Source: Agelas oroides
Taxonomy: Eukaryota > Porifera > Demospongiae > Agelasida > Agelasidae
Reading direction: 5' to 3'
NCBI GenBank assembly: GCA_949130485.1
Contig: OX422185.1
Coordinates: 15,565,011-15,629,010 of the forward strand
DNA length: 64,000 nt
Shown: piece by piece, positions 11,976 to 21,665 of the stretch
Layout of the letters: each line of letters opens with the position of its first letter
Position numbering within the stretch: position 1 is the first letter of the stretch
Made by a program: the position numbers and the translations under genes
The notes under the pieces: model-generated
What the model was told of the DNA's origin: nothing
What the model saw: only the letters and a program-made list of their open reading frames with translations
Database searches by the model: none

Positions 11976-13074
11976 CCACCTACTATACTTCATGCATAGG
12001 CCAGAGTGGACTTTAACTGTCATAATTTGTCCCCTCAAGGCTACAAGGGAAATTATGGCTCATAATTCCCTCTCCATGTATTTTTAGTTTACAGTCTACT
12101 ACATTGTCAGACTATAGTACAGATTTTACATCATTTTTCTGTGACAGTAAATAATATTGAAGTTACTGTAAATACTTGCACATGTACAGATGTGTTTACA
12201 ATAATTAGACTATGGTATGCATAATATGCTTTGATCTTTTGAAGTTAATTAGGTATTTAAAATCAAGCAATTACTCCCGGGCAGGTCATTAAATGCTGTT
12301 TAGAAACCCAAGGTCATTAAAATGCTGTTTAGAAACCTAAGAACTTTTTTGTTGTTTTGCAATGGAAGGGCCGATTCTCCCCTGGCCTCACCAGGAGAGC
12401 TACTGCCAGCACTGTATAGAGCGCTCGTACTGTACTGAGTACTAGCACAACAGCCAAAGTGTCACACAAATCTCGAGTTTTATTCGTGCAGCTGTAGTTC
12501 TTACTTGGTGTGTGGAACCACGCACAGTTGGACAGCTTCCCATCAGCTAGCCACTATCCTGACGGATGCCGACGATAATTTCACTTGCCAGGCGGTTGTT
12601 CCAGGGATAGCGCTAGGACCAGTTTGTATTCGACGAGTCGTTGCCGCCACTCCCAGCGGAACTGGGATGCTAGGCGTTCTACTGCCAGCTCGGACCATTG
12701 TTTCATGGTCGCCAGCTTCCGAGAGCGGCTAGGTAGCAAGCTAGCTGCCCATCGGCATCATGGCCGAGCACCAGCAGCATCTTGGTTTCAAGTCGACGCG
12801 GGCGAAAGGCCTTTCGTCATCGATCCGACTCTGCCTCGACTGTAGAGCTGTTTCGGGGATCCTTTAGTGACCTAAGCGTACTCAAATTCATCCTTTTCCA
12901 GTCAAAAAGCAGCAGCAACGCACAGCAACACCAGCTACGTCGATTAAAAATTCAAAAATGCAATACCGGAAACAGAAACCGCTTACATAATCAGCCCACG
13001 CACTATGGTATGAACCGTAGTATATCGCGCGAATCATACTACAAATTCGCGCCCACAGTCTCGCGCCCATAGTC
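11976..13074. other. No confident gene
   Basis: Frames at 12505-12845 overlap in different phases and show no domain signature. A short segment, ATTAAATGCTGTTTAGAAAC, is duplicated near 12290-12330. Confidence 0.45.
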
Positions 13075-13386
13075 TAAGTCGGTTATTGCACTATGCCTCG
13101 GCTCTACGTTGTTTATAGAAACCTTCGCGATGTTACATAATCACCTCGGGCTTCGCCCTCGTTGATTATGTAACATCCCTCAGGTTTCTAAAACAGCGTA
13201 GAGCCTCGTCATAGTGCAATAACCTATACTAACAACAAAGGGCCAATCAGGTGGGATATATAATAATTATAGCACAGGTGGCCAGGGATTTATGGCTGTA
13301 GTAAACAAACCTCGTCCTCGGGCTACGCCCTCTGACTCGGTCTGTTTACTGCCATAAATCCCTGGCACCTGTGCTATAACTATTAC
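13075..13386. mobile_element. Two adjacent GC-loop palindromic elements
   Basis: About 13075-13225 is a hairpin with arms GGTTATTGCACTATG around a CTCGGGCTTCGCCCTCG loop. About 13238-13386 is another with arms TATAGCACAGGTG and CCAGGGATTTATGGC around a similar loop. Both belong to the same structural class as 5101-5306. Confidence 0.75.
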
Positions 13387-13474
13387 ATAAAACAGGCCTG
13401 ACTCATTATCTTGGTTTTAGAGACGAAGCGAGTGCCGTACATATTATAACTGTTACCTAGGCAACATACATGTA

Positions 13475-14217
13475 CCGTAGTGTCCCGCTAATACGCCCCC
13501 TTCGAAAATACGCCGCCCCCCCTCTCTTTTCCGCCAAAGTTCCTGCACAGGGTAGTTTGACTCGTTATAACGCCCCCCCGGTGAGCGTCTTCTGGAACAT
13601 CAAAACTACACGTGCTTACTATACGTTGCAAGTGCGTTCAGTAAGACTATAGTAGTCGGTGAATCTTTTGTAAGTTTTGTAGCTTTTAGAAAAGCCGGTT
13701 AGATGTTCCAAGTTTTAAGCTGCTAGTTTAGCAAACAGGTTTATCAGTCTGTCAAGGTGTTTTTGTTTCCCTCTGAAGATGTACACGCACGGAACCACGA
13801 GTCCTTTCCCATCAACTTCAGAACGTCTTCTGTCACCATTGACGATGCAAGTCAACTCTTGTGCAAGAAATACCAGCAGACTCTGGAAATTTCCCGTGGT
13901 ACATGACCGACAGTGTTGCCATTCTTGAGGACAGCTACAGCGAACTCGTCGTGAATGTTATTGACCTCGCGTTGAACTGGCAGCTCTTCTCCGATGTAGG
14001 GAAACCACGCAGCTTTGTAAACATGATACCCGCGAACAGTACTCTCGATCCTGAAAGTCGTCGCCATAGTTAGTTGATAGTGAAAGGCATTGATTTCATA
14101 AGGGGGGGGGCTTATTGTCGAGACTAATTGCATCCTCGAATATAAGCCCCCCCCCCCCCCCACTTTAGGTGGGATGTAGTGTACAAAATGGGGGGGCGTA
14201 TTAACGGGACACTACGG
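13475..14217. mobile_element. HIRAN-carrying TA-flanked element, copy A
   Basis: The termini are CCGTAGTGTCCCGCTAATAC and its inverse, with long C or G runs just inside. TA dinucleotides flank both ends (13473-13474, 14218-14219), as expected for Tc1/mariner-type insertion. The 743-bp interior carries a HIRAN-like coding segment on the minus strand instead of a transposase. It is nearly identical to 33365-34102 and to the split copy at 38088-39586. Confidence 0.85.
13852..14163 (-). pseudogene. HIRAN-like domain segment, copy A
   Basis: The frame covers the recognisable domain core: TVRGYHVYKAAW, the GEELPVQRE stretch, the DEFAVAVL strand and the NTVGHVPREIS block. The charged NxxDxxAVAV and GxxVGHVPRE pattern is typical of HIRAN domains, which in SWI2/SNF2-type proteins bind DNA ends. 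A short deletion relative to copy B, about 10 bp near 13855, removes the CTCGCTGCC stretch and ends the frame after WYFLHKS. The segment upstream of TVRG reaches into the C-run of the element, so a natural start codon is uncertain. It is probably a captured exon fragment, not a gene. Confidence 0.6.
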
Positions 14218-14479
14218 TATAAGAATGTTGCTCATAATATACAAGATATTATCTTATACGTTGCCTAGGTAATTGGTTATGTATTAGTTATATCCCTCCG
14301 GAGGGGTGTGGTCGTTTTACATATTGGTATCTATATCGGGAGTTGGTCATTTTACACATTGGTATGGAGCAGTCTTGTACCATTGGTGTTGGGCATACAT
14401 AGCTTAATTGACACTAATCTTGTACCCAGACCCCACCCTCTCACAAGGAAAAATAGTCTGGTGAACCAAGTCGAAGTTT
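14218..14479. other. Flank with a fragment of the TAGTCTCG-type repeat
   Basis: The piece near 14408-14470 (CTTGTACCCAGACCCCACCC) resembles one terminus of the family at 26830-27429. No gene is visible. Confidence 0.4.
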
Positions 14480-15320
14480 GGGAAGGTATAAAACCTGGAA
14501 CGGAATAGAGTGAAATGGAACGGAATGGAACCGGGAGTAATTGTTGCAGAATACGAACATGGACACAGGATATGCTATGGAAAATTGGTGTTAATATGCC
14601 AGGCTTATCAATGTACGGAGAGCTGATCTCGCATCCTGTACCAGCCACCAAGACGGGACAAGCACCCAGCAGACAGTATAGAGCCCCACCAAGCATATGA
14701 AACATTCTAGCTGTCTACCTGGAATCTTTGTCTGGCGTCGCCAACCCTTCACTTACAAGGGATCGGCGGTGTCACTCCCGTCTCTAGCTCTGGATTCAGC
14801 TGTGGGGAGTAGAGTTAACTCCTCTGTGGCTCACCCTGAAACAGCAAGGCAATGGTACCACATTCTGTACTCTCCACACATACGAAACAAGCACCACCAG
14901 AGAGCGTCCGATGGCGTGTCAACCTCCAGCAAGCTAGGTCAGTTGTTGGCTCACCCAGGAGATGTATTACCGCTAAGTTTAGAGGTAGCTAAGATGCTTG
15001 CTTGGGTTTGTGCTAGAGCTGGTTTCTATAGTACAGAATGTGAGACCCATTTCCTGTTCTATTTAGCAACCCATAAGCTAACATGACCCATGGCTGAGCC
15101 CATAGCTGGCTATGTCCTACCTAAGCAGTTTGATACGCTTGACGTGGCTCTCTGTTGGTGCTTGTCCCGTCTTCGTAGCTGTTACAGAACGCGAGATCAG
15201 AGTCCGTACACAAAGACTAACTGTTCTAACACAAATTTCTGGCCACTTGTCCAGCATCCACGTACATATTGTGCAACAATTACTTCCGGTTCCGTTCCGT
15301 TCCGGGTTTTATACCTTCCC
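14480..15320. mobile_element. 841-bp element with ~190-bp inverted repeats and an internal frame
   Basis: The left arm, starting GGGAAGGTATAAAACCTGGA, is repeated in inverse orientation ending at 15320 as TTTTATACCTTCCC. The arms remain alignable for about 190 bp. A 129-codon frame (14697-15086, plus strand, starting MKHSSCLPG) occupies the centre but matches no family I recognise. Target duplication is unclear. Confidence 0.7.
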
Positions 15321-15960
15321 TTGAATTTCTTGGGCCAGCGCACATTTTTGTGAGTGTCACCTAGCAACATTCAAAACATTTTGGACCACACCCACTCCAA
15401 AGATGTTTGGCAAAGTTTTACTGCTGTAAGGGAAGTGCTAGCTACATAATAATTAGCTATCTCACTATCTCATTGGTCCTTACCACATTTTGGGAATAAA
15501 GAGAAATTGACTTCATTCACCAGACCGTTTCTCGCCAGGAGGCGCATGCGGGCTGTGCACAAGACTACCAATGTTCAAGACCACTCCCCAGGGAGGGATA
15601 TTAAATAACCTGCTACCTAGACAACACCACTGTAGAATAGAGATATGAGCAACATTCTTATGTGTTGCCTAGGTAACAGCTCATATCTATTGTATACAAC
15701 TGCAAGTCTATGCTGACCTGGGAGTGGTTACTGTTGCCACAGAACTGCTGAGTAGTATCAAGGACCCATTGAGCTGCTGAAGCCCTTGGTAGTATGATGG
15801 GAATTTACAAACCTAATTACCATTACCAGTACAAAAGCTTCCTTCAAAGAGCTTGGGCAGACACTTGTCTCTATGGCTAACGTATACCAGATGTTATGGT
15901 GTATGTATCTTTTGCTAGTGATTACCTAATTTGATATATAGCTACCAGATAGCAGTAATT
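15321..15960. other. Repeat DNA without a recognisable gene
   Basis: Includes a short hairpin near 15640-15710 (GATATGAGCAAC... GCTCATATC) and, from about 15795, the left half of the dispersed repeat also found at 8400-8732. Confidence 0.5.
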
Positions 15961-16620
15961 GGGGAGACTATAAACACTGGACCAGACCGAGGACAGGGAC
16001 CCAAGGACTGGGGACCCAAGGATGTAGCTGTGTTGCACTTACCTTTCAAGTTGTTCTAAGCTAAAACATACGGCTGTATCGTTGTGAGTCATAGAGTCCG
16101 CATTGTTATATACACAAAAGACACTCTTCACACCGATTGCGCTATTTCACATTATCTGCTAGCTTCCTTTATCCTTTCTTCACTCTGCAAAACTCAGGTT
16201 TATTGCATGCAAGAGTACTAGTGCGACTAGCTATACACACAAAGGTCCTGGGGTCAAAGGTCACATGCAAATAGTCTCAAGACTCTCTCGTGCAAGTCTG
16301 TCTTTGTAAAACTGTCATTAGACTACACTGGAGCTAGACCAATCTTCTCTCTCGCTGGAAGTTCCCCGCCCCCAACTCGATAGACTAACACTGAGGGTCA
16401 AAGAAGTGACAGGATAGTTTGAAATAGCTTTGTCTGCTATAAATAACACTTTCGGTGTGCATAGCGACGACGTACAAGACATAGCCATGAGTTAAGCTTG
16501 TAGCATTAGCACAGATTGTCTGTATAGTTGTATTTTAATTGCTACAGTGCAACACAGCCCTTAAGACTCTGGGTCCTCGGTCCGGTCCTTGGTCCCGGGT
16601 CCAGTGTTTATAGTCTCCCC
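15961..16620. mobile_element. 660-bp element inserted in a dispersed repeat
   Basis: The termini are GGGGAGACTATAAACACTGG and its inverse at 16601-16620. AGTAATT occurs directly on both sides, as a 7-bp duplication, or 8 bp (CAGTAATT) if one C is assigned to the flank. The homologous repeat at 8400-8732 lacks the insertion, showing the empty site. The 8-bp reading would suit hAT elements. No transposase is present. Confidence 0.82.
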
Positions 16621-16754
16621 AGTAATTGGCAAGTTGTGATAATAGATAAGTGTCTGAGCTAGTTTATGGCTTGATGAAATTGTGTGGGGGATGATACTAA
16701 GCCTAGAATTCTCTTTGTAAAGGGGGTGGGGTACACATGCAACTAACGCCCCGA

Positions 16755-16912
16755 GCTTTTATCATTGAATGCTCCATCACTAGGCAGGACCCCAGACATT
16801 TGTGTGACAACTGGCTTAACTGTTAAGAAACTTGCTTTTATCATTGAATGCTCCATCACTAGGCAGGACCCCAGACATTTGTGTGACAACTGCCTTAACT
16901 GTTAAGAAACTT
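16755..16912. repeat. 79-bp tandem duplication
   Basis: The unit starting GCTTTTATCATTGAATGCTC occurs twice, at 16755 and 16834, with one or two differences. Confidence 0.85.
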
Positions 16913-17245
16913 GCTTTTGGGTTTAGTATGCACATATTTGTAGTTGGACACCGCCCCTCCTACACCCACCTACATCATTCCTGGGAACAAGGCTAAGCTC
17001 ACTTGGGTGGGTAGTTTTTGTAGTGATGCATGAGACTCAGTCAAGTGTCCAGGGCTGGAGCGAGTGGTAGGCCTTGCAGAGATTTGTCCCTACCAATTTG
17101 GTATAGGATAGAGCCCTTACATGAGGGGCTTTAGCCCACTTAAACACCCTGGGGACTGAAGGCAGTGTTAATTGGTCAAGGGGTGCAGCAGGAGACCAAG
17201 TAACACTGCCCAAGGATTCCCAATGGTGTTAAACCCTGAATGGAT

Positions 17246-17600
17246 GGGATCTATCTGACTTAGACCATACCCTCATGGCAATTAATTGAGCCTGGGGACG
17301 AGGCTAGAGATCTATCTGACTTGGACCATACCCTCATGGCAATTAATTGAGCCTGGGGACGAGGCTAGGGATCTATCTGACTTGGACCATACCCTCATGG
17401 CAATTAATTGAGCCTGGGGACGAGGCTAGGGATCTATCTGACTTGGACCATACCCTCATGGCAATTAATTGAGCCTGGGGACGAGGCTAGGGATCTATCT
17501 GACTTGGACCATACCCTCATGGCAATTAATTGACCCTGGGGACGAAGCTAGGGATCTATCTGCCTTGGACCATACCCTCATGGCAATTAATTGAGATGAG
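17246..17600. repeat. 61-bp minisatellite, about six copies
   Basis: Units contain GATCTATCTGACTTGGACC and GGCAATTAATTGAGCCTGGG with GACGAGGCTAGG at the junction. The GAGCCTGGGGACGAGGCTAG portion is the terminus of the TAGCCTCG miniature elements, so the array probably grew from one element end. Confidence 0.9.
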
Positions 17601-18232
17601 TAATGTGTGGGGGCTTTATCCTACCTAAACACCCTGTGAACATCAGAGCTTCATGTATGGCACAGAAAGTGCGTTTGTGTTCCCCTGGCTTTTGAAGTAC
17701 CAGCTCTTCCTCCTTGCATACCTGTACTTAGCCTCGTTCCCAGGCCACTCCCAGATTTCATCTCGCAGCTGTGGAGAACTCGGGAGAAACCCTGGTACCA
17801 TTAGGATGTCACGGACCGGAAATGGTGGACTCGGTTAGTACGTAATATGGACTCAGTTTTGTAATGATGTCCATGTAATATGCGACCAGCATACGTTTTG
17901 CCAACAGCTACGGACTTCGCAAGTGAGTCTAAGAAATCAGAACTTGACGAATTGGGTGTGTGTTAGGGCTTTCCCTGTCCTTGGCGGAAGTGCTGCAATA
18001 CAGAACTAGAAGCTAGTTAGTAGTAGCCAATGGCCATTACTAGTTACTTCCAGCTTTATAGAGGGCTGACTTAAGGATATCCTTCTTCTCCAGCTGGAGT
18101 ACACGTGTACCGTTCTGGTACATCCCTCCTTGCCTGTGGCAGTGTTCTGATGTGGTGGAATGGGAGAGAAAGACTTTTCGTGTACTCTCTGTGGCATTTC
18201 ATACACAACCTTGTTTTTTGTTGTTGTATACC

Positions 18233-19831
18233 ACAGTCGCTCTAATTTAATTATGGAACATTCGAATTATTGAACACAAAATCTTAATTATTTAATATGC
18301 TCTAATTCGTGGAATGAGTTTGACAAGTGTTCTAATCAATGGAATGCTAGTGACTAACGTAGCTACTTACGTGCTTCCCTAGGTAGTGAACAAAAATTGG
18401 CTAGCTACCTAACTGCTTTGCAGATCTGCACTTCACAAAAACCTTGAAGACAGTACACCAGGTACGCCAGCACAATCTATGGCCTCTATACACTTGCTAC
18501 GTACTTTAGGATTAGCCTCGTCCCCAGGCTCTCTCCTCAAAAACATCATTCACACATCATCATTCACATGATCAACGTAGGACGCTCTCACTTTAGTAGT
18601 AATTGTCATGTGATTTAATAAGCTGCCGTGCAATATCGGTACTACACCTGGTAGCAGTGCAGCCTATTTTACAATTTCGCTCCTCGTCTTCGAGGCGTCC
18701 TCAGCTCTGTTGAGTTCCGTGACGCACTTTGTACATGTAACTTGGAGCTGCGAAGTGTGGTGAGCGAGTCGGTCCCACAAACCAACTGCAGCGAACTTCG
18801 ATCTTGGACTACCTGGACTTGCGCATCCGAAAACTGTTTTTCACCAACCTTCGAGGTGTAGTCTATGCTTATAAGTTAATTTTTGAGTTGACAATTCTTT
18901 TGCTGAGTGGACAAAGTGTCACGTGTACACGTAGTTTCGTTCTGCAATCTGATTGGTACTGCCAGAGCAAGGCGCCGGAAGTCGACAACTTTTCCCGCGG
19001 ATGTTACCAGGTTCTCTCCTCCCCCCATTTTTGAGGAGAGAGCCTGGGGACGAGGCTTTAAGATGGTGATAGCACAAACAGAAGCTTTACAAAGTACTCT
19101 CAAACAGCTTTCAAAGGGAAGGATCACACACCAGAGCATTTTTATAGCTCTCTTGGCTTCTACAGTGGACTGACCTCTTTGATTTTTTCTTTGTCAGAGT
19201 CGCTAGCCGTCGGCTGTGTTCAGCAGGCTCATTTCTGCACTTTACTCCACCAAGTACATACGTTGCAAAGGGCCAACCACGCTGTCCTCCCCATCCTCCA
19301 TTGACAAGAAACGTCCCCCCAACTCCATCCTCCATTGACGTCCTCGTGTAATGCACGTTTCAGTGACACCAGATTCCTGAGTGTGAGCGCAAATTGACAT
19401 TCCGAGCGTGACCTCAAATGACATTCCTAAGCGATACTGCAAATTGACATTCCTAAGCATGACTGACACGTATGTACATACATACGCACATCCCGAGAAT
19501 AGATCCCCGATTCAGAGCCTCGCGCTAAGGCGCTCGGCAACCAATGCATAAGTGTAAATCAACAGTATTAAGAGTTACAAAGCTAGACAGCTCAGCTTGG
19601 TGTATGTGACTCGTTTACAATATAAAAAGTACAGCAGGGTCAGCTTTATGCTCAAAGTGAATGCCTGAGATCTTGTCAACAACGAGCCAGTCTTTCTCGA
19701 CCTCGACCTAAAAGTATTTGCAAACATTTCTAATTTGTTCGAACGCTACGGAAAATGTTTTTTCATACATTCTAATTAATGGTCGAATAAACTATTGTTT
19801 TTGGCCATTCCATAAATTAGAGCAACTACGA
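18233..19831. mobile_element. Element with pogo/Tc1-like termini
   Basis: The left end contains GCTCTAATTTAATTATGGAA and the right end the inverse, CCATAAATTAGAGCAAC, each followed inward by ATTCGAA-rich repeats. The same terminal style is seen at 22420-22560 and 53811-54409. It contains the nested element at 18513-19058 and no intact transposase. Exact termini are uncertain by several bases. Confidence 0.55.
18513..19058. mobile_element. TAGCCTCG-family element, about 546 bp
   Basis: Terminal inverted repeats of about 31 bp begin TAGCCTCGTCCCCAGGCTCT. The interior shares GTCGACAACTTTTCCCGCGG and a longer segment, about 18690-18960, with the element at 56170-56772, so both derive from one source. 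A clean target duplication is not visible here. Confidence 0.8.
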
Positions 19832-20092
19832 ATGTGTCAGTATTTTTCTTGCATACTGCTGTGATATAATGGTCACCATAGTACAAAGCCCAAGGTAACA
19901 AACAAGTGATACGGTGGTTTTTTTTTTTGCTTGTTTGTTTGTTTGTTTGGTATAGCTTGGTACCATGGTGATAATGATTTTATCATATGAACCTTTGGTT
20001 TCGTTGCACGTTCAGTTGTAGCACTCGTTACCTTTGGTATTCTTACTTCATGCTGCATACTTGGTACATGTAGCCATCTTTGTTGCAACAAC

Positions 20093-20727
20093 CTCTAGTG
20101 AAGCTAGAGTTGGTTGTTTGTACATATTGTCACAGTGAAGCTAGAGTTCGTTGTTTGTACAGGTGGTCACAGTGAAGCTAGAGTTGGTTGTTTGTACAAG
20201 TGGTCACAGTGAAGCTAGAGTTGGTTGTTTGTACAAGTGGTCACAGTGAAGCTAGAGTTGGTTGTTTGTACAGGTGGTCACAGTGAAGCTAGAGTTGGTT
20301 GTTTGTACAGGTGGTCACAGTGAAGCTAGAGTTGGTTGTTTGTACAGGTGGTCACAGTGAAGCTAGAGTTGGTTGTTTGTACAGGTGGTCACAGTGAAGC
20401 TAGAGTTGGTTGTTTGTACAGATGGTCACAGTGAAGCTAGAGTTAGTTGTTTGTACAGGTGGTCACAGTGAAGCTAGAGTTGGTTGTTTGTACAGGTGGT
20501 CACAGTGAAGCTAGAGTTGTTGGTTTGTACAGATGGTCACAGTGAAGCTAGAGTTGGTTGTTTGTACAGGTGGTCACAGTGAAGCTAGAGTTGTTGGTTT
20601 GTACAGATGGTCACAGTGAAGCTAGAGTTGGTTGTTTGTACAGGTGGTCACAGTGAAGCTAGAGTTGGTTGTTTGTACAGGTGGTCATAGTGAAGCTAGA
20701 GTTGTTGGTTTGTACAGATTGTCACAT
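20093..20727. repeat. 37-bp minisatellite, about seventeen copies
   Basis: Units of CAGTGAAGCTAGAGTTGGTT plus GTTTGTACAGGTGGTCA repeat with exact 37-bp spacing, for example at 20244 and 20281. Variant units with GTTGTTGGTTTG recur, indicating expansion of higher-order blocks. Confidence 0.95.
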
Positions 20728-20939
20728 GTGGTCAAGATCAAACAAACGTTTCCTTCTTGGTTACAACTGTAGCTACAATATAAGTGTAAACTGCTAGTAT
20801 TATCTAGGCCTGATAATGACATGTGACCTGATTATAGATAAGTGACCTCTGGTATCAGAGCACCAAATATTTAGGTAACTTCATTCCCAGGTCTCCCCCA
20901 TTTTTGGTTGTTCGGCTTTGCCTTCACAAATTTTCATGA

Positions 20940-21176
20940 AAGATAAGTGACCTCTGCTGTCAGACCTACACCTCGGCTTTGTGTTCACAGTAATACGCAA
21001 AAGATAAGTGACCTCTGCTGTCAGACCTACACCTCGGCTTTGTGTTCACAGTAATACGCAAAAGATAAGTGACCTCTGCTGTCAGACCTACACCTCGGCT
21101 TTGTGTTCACAGTAATACGCAAAAGATAAGTGACCTCTGCTGTCAGACCTACACCTCGGCTTTGTGTTCACAGTGA
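20940..21176. repeat. 61-bp minisatellite, about four copies
   Basis: Units start AGATAAGTGACCTCTGCTGT and end GTTCACAGTAATACGCAAA. They are virtually identical to each other. Confidence 0.92.
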
Positions 21177-21471
21177 TACACAGCAGAAGTGTGGGAAAGA
21201 TGGGGAAGGGCTGGGAACAATTATGTCAGATGGACCTAATGGGGGAGGGGGGGGTGGGGGAGGATGGGCCCAGCTACAAATACGTGTGCTCTAAACTTGA
21301 GGGTGCGTTTCTTTTATATTGCAAAAGTGGTTGGTCATTTAAACCAACATAACATTTTTAAAACAGTACTCTACTGTGTAGTGGTGGCCCTACTTTTGGT
21401 TTCTTTCATGAGATAGTTTTCCCTTTCCTTATTTGACTAAATTTGCTCAGAGCATCTTGCCTCACACTGGA

Positions 21472-21665
21472 AATAAATGAATTTAGATGTTATGAGGCGA
21501 AAACAGACGTAAGTGAAAAAACATATAGTACATATAGAGGATTGTGAGGGCTAGTGGTTGTCCGGCTGTTGTGGCTCAGTGGCAGAGCACTGGCGGCTCA
21601 AGTCAGGTGTTCTGGGTTCGACTCCCACCTCTATTTTCGCCTCATAACATCTAAATTCATTTATT
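21472..21665. mobile_element. Foldback element with a tRNA-like core
   Basis: Inverted arms of about 32 bp (AATGAATTTAGATGTTATGA and its inverse) enclose a tRNA-like segment at about 21565-21637. It has an A-box-like TGGCTCAGTGG at 21572 and a B-box-like GGTTCGACTCC at 21615. The D, anticodon and T arms can all be drawn, but the would-be acceptor stem does not pair. It therefore looks like a tRNA-derived (SINE-type) head trapped between inverted repeats, not a working tRNA gene. Confidence 0.65.

Noticed and set aside
12505-12845. Overlapping frames as a gene
   Set aside because: Two phases are equally open, neither has a recognisable motif, and there are no splice or domain signals.
17653-17838. 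NPGT sequence resembling a 2A motif
   Set aside because: It lacks the required NPGP and the upstream DxE, and lies in a repeat fragment.
21565-21637. A functional tRNA gene
   Set aside because: The acceptor stem does not pair and the position before the anticodon is not T; a tRNA-derived repeat is more likely.
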